Part shown: positions 1 to 6,260 of the stretch, piece by piece | Position numbering within the stretch: the first letter of the stretch is position 1 | Layout of the letters: each line of letters begins with the position of its first letter | Origin: an uncultured Alphaproteobacteria bacterium | GTDB lineage: Bacteria > Pseudomonadota > Alphaproteobacteria > Caulobacterales > Parvularculaceae | Assembly: GCA_938003575.1 (NCBI GenBank) | Contig: CALKYG010000281.1 | Location: 1 to 9,458 of the forward strand | DNA: 9,458 bases | Direction of reading: 5' to 3' | Position numbers and translations under genes: made by a program | Notes under the pieces: model-generated | Told to the model about the DNA's origin: nothing | Database searches by the model: none | What the model saw: only the letters and a program-made list of their open reading frames with translations

Positions 1-23
1 AGCTGCAATGATTGCGCATTTAG

Positions 24-45
24 GGCGCAAGGTTTGCGCTTTTTT
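24..45 (+). terminator. intrinsic terminator of an upstream gene
   Basis: A six-pair stem, GCGCAA (25-30) with TTGCGC (34-39), closes a three-base loop and is followed directly by six T (40-45). This is the classic Rho-independent layout. The gene it ends lies off the left edge. A further TTGCGC at 12-17 could pair with the same 25-30 arm and form a competing hairpin. Confidence 0.65.
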
Positions 46-46
46 G

Positions 47-74
47 TTGACTACGGTTTCAAATATGACATTAT
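47..74 (+). promoter_or_regulatory. sigma70-type promoter for the small exported protein
   Basis: TTGACT at 47-52 matches five of six bases of the -35 consensus. CATTAT at 69-74 matches four of six bases of the -10 consensus, with a 16-base spacer. Transcription would start near 81 and give a leader of about 56 bases. It lies just after the terminator at 24-45 and overlaps the first TGACA repeat, so a protein bound there could block or recruit polymerase. Predicted by eye only. Confidence 0.5.
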
Positions 75-122
75 GGTGACAAATATCGCCACTTAGGGCG
101 TGTGTTTGTCACTGACCTGTCA
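66..122 (+). promoter_or_regulatory. phased TGACA/TGTCA repeat array, possible operator
   Basis: TGACA occurs at 66-70 and 77-81. Its reverse complement TGTCA occurs at 107-111 and 118-122. Each pair has an 11-base start-to-start distance, about one helical turn, and the second pair faces the first. GTGACA at 76-81 and TGTCAC at 107-112 form a perfect inverted repeat. Direct repeats with 11-base phasing are typical of sites for OmpR/PhoB-type response regulators, but assigning this one to such a regulator is inference. The first pair overlaps the predicted -10 and start point; the second lies in the leader just before the ribosome binding site. Confidence 0.4.
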
Positions 123-136
123 TAAAGGACCCCGAG

Positions 137-493
137 ATGAAATTGGCCAAGTCTGTTCTCTCGTTCGCGATCGGTGCGGCGGCGCTGATTGCGGTTTCCC
201 AAGCTTCTGATATCGCGCCATGCCCCGACGATTACGGCGCACAAGCCGCGAATTATGTCGAGGGACGCCTTCTGGATTCTCGCGGCGCGCGGGTCCAGAT
301 CCTGAGCGAACCCTACCGCGTCTCGGCGGATGTGGCCGGCGTCGACGGCGTTCAGGGTTGGGGGGTTGACGTCAAGGTCCGCTCCCGCCTGCCTTCCGGC
401 GAATATGGCGGCTACGTTCCCTATACCGTCATTTTCGTGAATGGGCAGCCTGTCGCAATTTGCGAGGATGCCGACAAACTGATGCGGGTCTGA
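137..493 (+). CDS. small exported protein of unknown function
   Basis: I do not recognise a family for this 118-residue protein. Residues 1-23 form a Sec-type signal peptide: a basic start with two lysines (MKLAK), a hydrophobic core rich in alanine and isoleucine, and a likely signal peptidase I site after SQA near residue 23. The mature part, about 95 residues, would be periplasmic or released. It has two cysteines, C29 and C109, which could form a disulfide. Its C-terminal half has alternating hydrophobic residues suggestive of beta strands (GYVPYTVIFVNGQPVAIC). The start is supported by AAAGGA at 124-129, seven bases upstream. It appears monocistronic, with its own promoter at 47-74 and a strong terminator at 518-549. 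The repeat array in its leader suggests regulated expression. Confidence 0.8.
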   Translation: MKLAKSVLSFAIGAAALIAVSQASDIAPCPDDYGAQAANYVEGRLLDSRGARVQILSEPYRVSADVAGVDGVQGWGVDVKVRSRLPSGEYGGYVPYTVIFVNGQPVAICEDADKLMRV

Positions 494-517
494 CCGCTTA
501 CTGGGTTTCATGCGAAG

Positions 518-549
518 CGCCGCCCTCCGGGGGCGGCGTTTTCGTTTTT
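518..549 (+). terminator. intrinsic terminator after the exported-protein gene
   Basis: A perfect eight-pair GC-rich stem (CGCCGCCC at 518-525 with GGGCGGCG at 531-538) has a five-base loop. The downstream tract is TTTT, CG, TTTTT (539-549). It begins 25 bases after the stop at 491-493. It also argues against any typA start upstream of 550. Confidence 0.85.
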
Positions 550-614
550 ACCTTGCTCTTTTGCAGGAAAAGCGCCAGTGGACGCGGCTTCTCCTGCATT
601 GCAGCAAGGCCTTT

Positions 615-2483
615 ATGACCGCTCTCCGGAACATCGCCATCATCGCGCACGTCGACCATGGGAAGACGACCCTTGTCGACGCCCTGTTGCGCCAGTCGGG
701 GACGGTGCGCGCCAATACGGAAATGGCCGAGCGCGCGATGGATTCAAACGATATTGAGCGCGAGCGCGGCATCACGATCCTCGCCAAATGCACAAGCGTG
801 GTGTGGGAAAAGGGTTTTGACCAGAAAGGCCGGCAATCAAACACCGGGCCTGTTCGGATAAACATCGTCGATACGCCGGGCCATGCCGACTTTGGCGGCG
901 AGGTCGAACGCATTCTGTCGATGGTGGACGGCTGCCTTCTTCTTATTGATGCGGCGGAAGGCCCAATGCCGCAGACCAAATTCGTGCTGACGAAAGCGCT
1001 CGCGCTCGGACTGCGCCCCATTGTCGTCTTGAACAAGGTCGACCGTCCGAACGCTGATCCGGATGAAGCGCTAAACCTTGCTTTTGATCTTTTCGCGGCG
1101 CTCGGCGCGTCGAGCGAGCAGCTCGATTTTCCGGTGGTCTACGCATCGGGCCGGGACGGTTGGGCGTCACATTCGCTCGAAGGCCCGCGTGAGGACATGT
1201 CGCCGCTTTTTGAGAAGATCATTGAGCACGTCCCGCCGCCGAAACTTGAAGACGGCGCCAGGGACCAGCCGTTCCGGATGCTGGCGACGACGCTTGAAGC
1301 CGACCCCTATCTCGGGCGCATTCTGACCGGCAGAATTGCAGCCGGGGTCGCGAGACCGGGCGTCACCATGAAGGCGCTTCGGGTCGACGGATCCGAAATC
1401 GAACGTGTGCGCATAACGAAAGTGCTCGCCTTTCGCGGGCTCAAGCGCCAGCCGGTGGAAGAAGCCGAACCCGGCGATATTATCGCGCTTGCCGGATTCT
1501 CGGGCGCGTCGGTTGCTGACACCCTCTGTGCGCTCGAGAACGAGATTGTCATTCCAGCTCAACCCATTGACCCGCCGACGCTCGCGATCACTATCGCGGC
1601 GAATGATTCTCCGCTCGCCGGCCGCGAAGGCGACAAGGTGCAGAGCCGCGTCATTCGAGACCGGCTGCTGCGGCAGGCGCAGGGCGATGTCGCGATCCGC
1701 GTAAGGGACACCGAGGAGGGCGATGCGATGGAAGTCGCAGGCCGCGGAGAACTGCAGCTTGGAGTCCTCATCGAAAACATGCGCCGCGAGGGTTTCGAGC
1801 TTTCCGTCTCGCGGCCGCGTGTCGTGACGCGCACGGACGAAAACGGCCAATTGCTCGAGCCGGTTGAGGAAGTATTCATCGATGTCGATGACGAATTCAC
1901 GGGCGCCGTCATCGAAAAGCTGACGCGCCGGAAATGCGAGCTGGCGGAAATGAAGCCTTCGGGCGCCGGCAAGACGCGTCTCATCATGCACTGCCCGGCG
2001 CGGGCGCTTATCGGCTATCACGGCGAGTTCCTGACCGACACGCGCGGCACGGGGGTCATGAACAGGTCCTATTTGAAACATGCGCCGCACAAAGGGGCGA
2101 TCGAAGGCCGGCGCAACGGCGTCCTGATTTCGACAGATGACGGCGTGTCGGTGCCATATGCGCTCTGGTATATCGAAGAGCGCGGGGTGCTTTTCATCGG
2201 CGCCGGCGAGTCGGTATATCAGGGAATGATCATCGGCGAGAACGCAAAGGACGATGATCTCGATGTGAATCCGTTGAAAGAAAAGAAGCTTACGAACATT
2301 CGAACGACGTCAAAGGATGAAGCGGTGCGGCTGACGCCCCCGCGCCGTCTGAGCCTTGAGCAAGCGATCGCCTATATTGACGACGATGAGCTTGTCGAAG
2401 TGACGCCGAAGTCCATTCGACTTCGCAAGAAAGCGCTCCTTCCGCATCTTCGCAAGAGACGTGCGAAGGACAGGGATCAATAG
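615..2483 (+). CDS. typA: translational GTPase TypA/BipA
   Basis: TypA (BipA) is an EF-G-like GTPase that binds the ribosome. It is known in the family for roles in ribosome assembly and in growth under cold or other stress. The 622-residue protein shows G1 AHVDHGKT (11-18), G2 around RGITI (51-55), G3 DTPGH (86-90) and G4 NKVD (140-143). EF-G-like domains follow, with AGRGELQL at 375-382 and [10 protein letters not shown] after it, then the TypA-specific C-terminal domain with KKLTNIR and [18 protein letters not shown] chose ATG 615 because it matches the family N-terminus ([14 protein letters not shown]) and has AAGG at 606-609. The frame is open upstream to 510, but that extension crosses the terminator at 518-549. 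One oddity is about 13 extra residues at 65-80, between G2 and G3, absent from the TypA proteins I know. The length is a little above the usual 605-610. Confidence 0.97.
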   Translation: MTALRNIAIIAHVDHGKTTLVDALLRQSGTVRANTEMAERAMDSNDIERERGITILAKCTSVVWEKGFDQKGRQSNTGPVRINIVDTPGHADFGGEVERILSMVDGCLLLIDAAEGPMPQTKFVLTKALALGLRPIVVLNKVDRPNADPDEALNLAFDLFAALGASSEQLDFPVVYASGRDGWASHSLEGPREDMSPLFEKIIEHVPPPKLEDGARDQPFRMLATTLEADPYLGRILTGRIAAGVARPGVTMKALRVDGSEIERVRITKVLAFRGLKRQPVEEAEPGDIIALAGFSGASVADTLCALENEIVIPAQPIDPPTLAITIAANDSPLAGREGDKVQSRVIRDRLLRQAQGDVAIRVRDTEEGDAMEVAGRGELQLGVLIENMRREGFELSVSRPRVVTRTDENGQLLEPVEEVFIDVDDEFTGAVIEKLTRRKCELAEMKPSGAGKTRLIMHCPARALIGYHGEFLTDTRGTGVMNRSYLKHAPHKGAIEGRRNGVLISTDDGVSVPYALWYIEERGVLFIGAGESVYQGMIIGENAKDDDLDVNPLKEKKLTNIRTTSKDEAVRLTPPRRLSLEQAIAYIDDDELVEVTPKSIRLRKKALLPHLRKRRAKDRDQ

Positions 2484-2516
2484 TTCGGAACGCGCGTGCT
2501 GGTCTTCCAGACGTCA

Positions 2517-2548
2517 GAATAGGGCCGCGGGCGAGCGCGACCCTATTC
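2517..2548. terminator. hairpin between convergent genes
   Basis: GAATAGGG (2517-2524) pairs with CCCTATTC (2541-2548). After one C-A mismatch, CGCG (2526-2529) pairs with CGCG (2536-2539), leaving a six-base loop. This gives about 12 pairs, symmetric for both strands. It lies 34 bases after the typA stop and 32 bases after the tautomerase stop on the other strand. There is no T tract on either side, so it may act as a bidirectional block or an mRNA 3' end rather than a textbook terminator. Confidence 0.5.
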
Positions 2549-2579
2549 ATCGTGGAGACTCCCGGAGTCGTTCTGCTCG

Positions 2580-2804
2580 TCAGGCGGCTTTTCCGCCGGC
2601 CATCGAGTGAACGTCCTTGGCGGCGAGGCGCTTGCCGCCGATCGCCCAATCTCCACCTTTGAAATCGTTGATACGGACCCAGGTGACCTGACGCATGCCT
2701 TCGCCCTCGACGGCGAGCATCGCATTCGTCACTCTCTCGATCATTTCCGCCTTCTGGTCCGGCGTGAAAACGTCTTCTATGAGGTCTATCGTTACAAGCG
2801 GCAT
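2580..2804 (-). CDS. 4-oxalocrotonate tautomerase-family protein
   Basis: This 74-residue protein belongs to the small tautomerase superfamily of short beta-alpha-beta subunits that assemble into oligomers. These enzymes use the N-terminal proline, exposed after Met removal, as a general base in keto-enol tautomerisation. The sequence shows MPLVTI at the start, a helix from about 14 to 33 ([16 protein letters not shown]), a second strand (QVTWVRIND, 39-47) and the GDWAIGG turn (51-57) typical of the family. The start is supported by GGAG (2811-2814 on the minus strand), six bases upstream. It is convergent with typA and divergent from the regulator at 2968. It seems to stand alone, so no pathway can be assigned. 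The residue at the canonical 4-OT Arg11 position is valine, so activity on 4-oxalocrotonate itself is doubtful; the natural substrate is unknown. Confidence 0.85.
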   Translation of the reverse strand: MPLVTIDLIEDVFTPDQKAEMIERVTNAMLAVEGEGMRQVTWVRINDFKGGDWAIGGKRLAAKDVHSMAGGKAA

Positions 2805-2828
2805 TCATTTCTCCATTTACAGTTTCAG

Positions 2829-2846
2829 CGGCGGACCCAGCCGCCG
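2829..2846 (-). other. short hairpin in the tautomerase leader
   Basis: CGGCGG (2829-2834) and CCGCCG (2841-2846) form a six-pair stem with a six-base loop. It lies 14 bases upstream of the minus-strand ribosome binding site. No T tract follows on either strand, so it is not a terminator. An effect on mRNA stability or translation is possible but unsupported. Confidence 0.25.
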
Positions 2847-2953
2847 GCGTGAAATCAGGCATAGGCGCGCATGGGCGACGGCGCTTGAATAATTCGTGCA
2901 GGGTTCATGGAGAATTCCGGGATTTCCGCTGTGCGCTCCTGGCGGGATGCACC

Positions 2954-2959
2954 TATAAT
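2954..2959 (+). promoter_or_regulatory. consensus -10 box of a leaderless promoter
   Basis: TATAAT is a perfect sigma70 -10 hexamer. Its usual start point, about seven bases downstream, falls at 2966-2968, where the regulator's ATG begins (2968). No ribosome binding site precedes that ATG, so the transcript is probably leaderless. No good -35 hexamer is visible at 16-18 bases upstream (around 2930-2937), so an activator may be needed. Confidence 0.5.
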
Positions 2960-2967
2960 GAAACTCG

Positions 2968-4530
2968 ATGATCTACGTTTTCGCCGATATCGAATTGGAC
3001 ATGCTGAAAGTCGAATTGCGCCGGGCCGGGAAGCCCGTCCCGATCGAGCGCCAGGTCTTCGCTCTGCTCGCCTTGCTGGTCGAGAACAGCGACCGGCTCG
3101 TCTCCAAGGATGAGATTATCGAAAACGTTTGGGAGGGCCGCATCGTCTCGGACGCCGCCGTCGCGAGCCGCGTGAAGTCGCTTCGGGCGGCGCTCGGCGA
3201 CGACGGTAAGACCCAGAAATTCGTCCGCACAGTCCACGGACAGGGATTTCGATTTGTCGCCCCTGTGACCGCAGCGCCGAATCCGGCCCGGAAGGTTGCG
3301 GCGTTCGACACCGGCAATAGCGCCGACTCGCCGCAGTCGCGAATTGGGCGGCCGTCGATTGTCGTGCTGCCGTTCAGGGTTGTCGGCGGTTCAAGCCGAT
3401 TTCCGGGTGTTGCAGATGCGTTGCCGGATGAACTTATTTCAGTTCTTGCTCGACTGCGCTGGCTGTTCGTAATTGCGCGCGGCACCGCTTTCCGGTTTCG
3501 GCCTCCGGTGCAGAATGTCGTCGAGATCGGCGGGACGCTAGGCGTCGGTTATTGCCTGACAGGCGCAATCGAAATCGTCGGCGATAGAATAGCCGTCGCC
3601 GTTGAGCTCGCGGAAACATTGAAAGGCGGTGTCGTATGGGGCGAACGATTTGCGGCGAAAGTTGACGATATTCATGAAGTCCGGGAGCGAATCGTCAGGG
3701 AGGTCGTTGCGGCGCTCGAATTGCGTATTCCCGCAAACGAAGCGAATTCCGCTCGCCTGTCTCCGCCAGATCGTCTGGACGCGTGGTCAGCCTACCATCT
3801 CGGTCTTCAGAGCTTTTATCGGTTCAATATAAAGGACAACGCCGCCGCGCTCGCGATGTTTGAAAGGGCGACTGTCCTCGATCCGGAATTCGCTCGTGCG
3901 CACGCTGGATTGTCGAGCGCCTGCTTTCAGAACGCGTTTCTCCGATACAATACGAACAGGAAAGCCGCGGTGGACGCCGCGCGCCGCCATGCCGTTCGAG
4001 GCGTCGAACTTGATCCGCTCGATCCATTTGCAAACTTTGCGCTTGGCCGCGTTCACTGGATTGAGGGTGATATCATTGGCGGCGCAGGTTGGCTCGACCG
4101 GGCGATTGCGTTGAGCCCCAATTACGCGCAGGGTTTTTATGCGCGGGCCTGGGCGAATATGATCGTCGGCGAGCACGGGCCTGTCAGCGAGGATATTGAT
4201 CTCGCGCTCAGACTAAGTCCGCTTGACCCATTCAAATACGCGATGCTCGGCGTGAGAGCATTCGATCTGCTCGCAAAGGGTGATCTGAAATCCGCAGCGC
4301 TTGCGGCAGAAGAATCCGCTCGCGCTCCCGGCGCTCACGCCCTGATCGCCTGCATCGCCGCGGCGCTCCATGAAATTAACGGCGACCGCCATCGTGCGGC
4401 ATTCTGGGCGCAAAACGTTCGCGCGAGAAAACCGGATTTTGCGAGGGCGCATTTCTTTGAGGCGTTCCCGTTTGAAAAGCCGGAAATCCGCCGCATGCTT
4501 CATCATGCGCTCGAAACCCTCGGGTTTTGA
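2968..4530 (+). CDS. winged-helix transcriptional regulator with TolB-like and TPR domains
   Basis: This is a 520-residue one-component regulator. Residues 1-100 form an OmpR/PhoB-type winged helix: an N-terminal beta sheet (MIYVFADIELD), helices through DRLVSKDEIIENVW (42-55), a recognition helix near 61-76 (SDAAVASRVKSLRAAL) and the wing TVHGQGFRFV (88-97). Residues 129-255 resemble the TolB-like domain that often follows such domains (IVVLPF, RLRWLFVIARGTAFRFR, LGVGYCLTGAIE). Residues 270-520 are TPR-like helical repeats, with A-x-x-x-F-x-x-A patterns followed by DPEFARAHAGL and similar. There is no receiver domain and no transmembrane helix, unlike CadC, so it should be a soluble DNA-binding protein whose TPR part binds a partner or ligand. 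The ATG at 2968 is fixed by the conserved MIY-F-ELD opening of the family, although it has no ribosome binding site. nnrS follows 114 bases later on the same strand. The signal is unknown. Confidence 0.9.
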   Translation: MIYVFADIELDMLKVELRRAGKPVPIERQVFALLALLVENSDRLVSKDEIIENVWEGRIVSDAAVASRVKSLRAALGDDGKTQKFVRTVHGQGFRFVAPVTAAPNPARKVAAFDTGNSADSPQSRIGRPSIVVLPFRVVGGSSRFPGVADALPDELISVLARLRWLFVIARGTAFRFRPPVQNVVEIGGTLGVGYCLTGAIEIVGDRIAVAVELAETLKGGVVWGERFAAKVDDIHEVRERIVREVVAALELRIPANEANSARLSPPDRLDAWSAYHLGLQSFYRFNIKDNAAALAMFERATVLDPEFARAHAGLSSACFQNAFLRYNTNRKAAVDAARRHAVRGVELDPLDPFANFALGRVHWIEGDIIGGAGWLDRAIALSPNYAQGFYARAWANMIVGEHGPVSEDIDLALRLSPLDPFKYAMLGVRAFDLLAKGDLKSAALAAEESARAPGAHALIACIAAALHEINGDRHRAAFWAQNVRARKPDFARAHFFEAFPFEKPEIRRMLHHALETLGF

Positions 4531-4630
4531 CGCGCCGCTGCAATTCCGATTCCGGCCGGCGCAGGCGCAGCGACAAATGGTCATATAACGCTCTCCTGCG
4601 GCTGAAATCATTGTCTTAGGGCCAGTGATC

Positions 4631-4636
4631 AGAAGG
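4631..4636 (+). promoter_or_regulatory. ribosome binding site deciding the nnrS start
   Basis: AGAAGG lies eight bases before GTG 4645 but directly abuts GTG 4636, where it could not work. This favours 4645 as the start of nnrS. ATG 4666 is also in frame but has no Shine-Dalgarno sequence. Confidence 0.55.
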
Positions 4637-4644
4637 TGGCGACA

Positions 4645-5832
4645 GTGACGTCGACTTCCGCGCAGATGCGCCAATATCAGGGGCCGGCGATCTTCAGTTT
4701 CGGGTTCCGTCCGTTTTTCCTGGCAGGAGCATTGTTTGCGGCCGCGCTTCCCCTGACGATTGTTGCATCAATGTCGGGCGGAGCGGCGGTCGGCGAACCA
4801 TACGGCGCAATCGCGTATCACGGTCATGAAATGGTCTTCGGCTTTCTTGCGGCGATTATTTCAGGATTTCTTTTGACCGCCGTGCCGAACTGGACCGGGC
4901 GTTTTCCGGTCGTGGGAAGCCGGCTTGCGGCGGTGTTTACGCTGTGGGCGGCGGGCCGGGTCGCGATGATCGCGGCCGGAACGATCGGCATGTCCGCGGC
5001 GGCGATAATCGATGTGTCGTATCTCATTGTCTTCGATTTCATGATCGGCCGCGAGATTCTGAAGGGAAGGAATTGGCGCAATCTCCCTGTCGCTGTCGCC
5101 GTCGGGCTTCTGGCTATAGGCAATATACTCTGGCATGCGCATGCGCTTGGCGGGATCGCGCCGCAATTCGGCGCACGATGGGGTCTTGCGGTCGTAGCAA
5201 TGCTGATCGCCCTGATCGGTGGGCGCATCACGCCGAGCTTTACGCGCAATTGGCTTATGCGCAGCGGTCGGGCCGCCGGAAGCGCAGCTGCAGGGCCTCT
5301 CGACAGCCTATCGCTTGCCTGGACTGGCGGAACGCTTGCCTATTGGCTGATCGACGCAGACGGCGCAGCGGTGAGCGCGGCGCTGTTCGTATCCGCCGCG
5401 CTGCATATTGCGAGACTCGCTCGCTGGAGGGGCTGGCGCGCGGCGGCTGAACCGCTCGTGGCGATTCTCCATATCGGCTATCTCTGGCTGCCGATATCCC
5501 TGGCGATGCTGGGCGCTTCGGCGGCCTTTCCGTCGAGCCTCTCATTGTCGACGGCGCTGCATTCGCTGACGGCGGGAGCGGCGGGCGTTATGATCCTCGC
5601 GGTGACGACCCGGGCGACGTTGGGGCATACCGGCCGTCCATTGACGGCGGACGCCGCCACGATCGCAATTTTCGCTCTGGTTAATCTCGGTGCGATTCTC
5701 CGCGTTGCGGCGCCGTTTTTGGCCCGCGATTACGCGGCGGCGATGGCTGCAGCCGCGTTTATCTGGAGTGGTGCGTTTCTTCTGTTCGCGATTGTCTACG
5801 GCCGGTATTTGTTGAACCCGCGATGCGAGTGA
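4645..5832 (+). CDS. nnrS: NnrS family membrane protein
   Basis: NnrS proteins are polytopic inner-membrane proteins reported to bind haem and copper and to help bacteria cope with nitric oxide; they often occur near denitrification genes. The product is about 395 residues, close to family length, and highly hydrophobic throughout, consistent with about 12 membrane helices. Family signatures are GFRPFF (20-25), the paired histidines of YHGHEM (H59, H61), TAVPNWTGR (78-86), GGRITPSFTRNWL (192-204), H306 in LHSLTAG, and LGHTGR with H328 (326-331). The histidines are the likely metal or haem ligands. I chose GTG 4645 from its ribosome binding site; GTG 4636 would add three residues, ATG 4666 would remove seven. 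No nitrite or nitric oxide reductase genes are in view, and I see no TTGAT-N4-ATCAA FNR/Nnr box upstream. A role in general nitrosative stress is therefore more likely than a local denitrification cluster. Confidence 0.93.
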   Translation: MTSTSAQMRQYQGPAIFSFGFRPFFLAGALFAAALPLTIVASMSGGAAVGEPYGAIAYHGHEMVFGFLAAIISGFLLTAVPNWTGRFPVVGSRLAAVFTLWAAGRVAMIAAGTIGMSAAAIIDVSYLIVFDFMIGREILKGRNWRNLPVAVAVGLLAIGNILWHAHALGGIAPQFGARWGLAVVAMLIALIGGRITPSFTRNWLMRSGRAAGSAAAGPLDSLSLAWTGGTLAYWLIDADGAAVSAALFVSAALHIARLARWRGWRAAAEPLVAILHIGYLWLPISLAMLGASAAFPSSLSLSTALHSLTAGAAGVMILAVTTRATLGHTGRPLTADAATIAIFALVNLGAILRVAAPFLARDYAAAMAAAAFIWSGAFLLFAIVYGRYLLNPRCE

Positions 5833-6056
5833 GCTGTCTTGTTACTTATACAATGCGGCTCTCAGAGCTGTCCGCAATCACGAGCCGCTCTGGCCAGGTT
5901 GCGGCGCTCAACGAGATGATCGGCGCCGGCGGCCTGCGTCATTGCGATCTCGTCCAATCGGAACCGGCGTTTTTCCGCGTTTGCGCACTGCCCGAAACAG
6001 ACATTGCGCCGATGCGCCTGTCGCTGGCCGGTATCGTCTCCATCCGGCTCGGCTGA
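5823..6056 (+). CDS. hypothetical 77-residue protein overlapping the nnrS end
   Basis: I do not recognise a family. The ORF starts with an ATG ten bases inside the end of nnrS (stop at 5830-5832), an arrangement that allows translational coupling; there is no Shine-Dalgarno sequence. A second in-frame ATG at 5853 would give 67 residues and may be the true start, because the first ten codons (MRVSCLVTYT) are low in third-position GC while later codons are high, like the neighbouring genes. The product has no signal peptide or membrane helix. Its last third (FFRVCALPETDIAPMRLSLAGIVSIRLG) reads like a folded protein with alternating hydrophobic residues. It contains two cysteines in the part shared by both starts. 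A minus-strand ORF covers the same bases, so the assignment is uncertain. Confidence 0.4.
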   Translation: MRVSCLVTYTMRLSELSAITSRSGQVAALNEMIGAGGLRHCDLVQSEPAFFRVCALPETDIAPMRLSLAGIVSIRLG

Positions 6057-6260
6057 CCCGAACCTTGGTAACCGGCGCGCAGCGAACGCCGCCTGACGCC
6101 GCGGCGCGCCCGTTTCACAATCCATTTGGACTGCGCAGTAACGGTTCGGTGCGCTCTCTCTCATGATCTCGGACGAAAATGTCGATCCGCAGACGGCCAG
6201 GGCGACCAAGGAGGCGATGCTCCGAATGTGCGCCGTCATGATCAATTCGGCAGGCGCCGG
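6057..6260. other. unassigned gap between the small ORF and uup
   Basis: This stretch of about 200 bases separates convergent genes. It holds an inverted repeat, GGCGCGC (6074-6080) with GCGCGCC (6104-6110), with a 23-base loop and only CGTTT after it, so it is a poor terminator. Short open frames cross on both strands (plus from 6163, minus from 6239), but neither has a ribosome binding site. No convincing terminator for uup is visible in its 3' flank. Confidence 0.4.

Noticed and set aside
71..511. Minus-strand ORF of 146 codons opposite the exported protein
   Set aside because: It runs through the promoter and leader of the plus-strand gene, and the plus frame has a signal peptide, ribosome binding site and terminator.
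510..614. Upstream extension of typA to an in-frame ATG at 510
   Set aside because: The extension crosses an intrinsic terminator at 518-549, its 35 residues match nothing in the TypA N-terminus, and ATG 615 has AAGG and the family start.
1167..2090. Long minus-strand ORF of 307 codons opposite typA
   Set aside because: The plus strand encodes an unmistakable TypA here. The minus reading is rich in Arg and Ala with no motif and no ribosome binding site, as expected of antisense shadows in GC-rich DNA.
2290..2862. Minus-strand ORF of 190 codons overlapping typA and the tautomerase
   Set aside because: It is out of frame with the tautomerase, crosses its ribosome binding site and extends into the end of typA; the protein has no recognisable features.
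4511..4530. Hairpin around the regulator's stop codon
   Set aside because: TCGAAACC and GGTTTTGA can pair around a CTCG loop, but no T tract follows and part of it is constrained by coding sequence, so it is not a convincing terminator.
4531..4644. FNR/Nnr-type box before nnrS
   Set aside because: No TTGAT-N4-ATCAA-like palindrome was found by eye; only an isolated TGATCA is present. A TATAAC at 4584-4589 has no -35 partner.
5862..6245. Minus-strand ORF of 127 codons, with a hydrophobic N-terminus that could be a signal peptide
   Set aside because: It starts with TTG and no ribosome binding site, its later part is Arg-rich and shadow-like, and it competes with a better plus-strand frame. 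Low GC evidence separates them only weakly, so it is not excluded completely.
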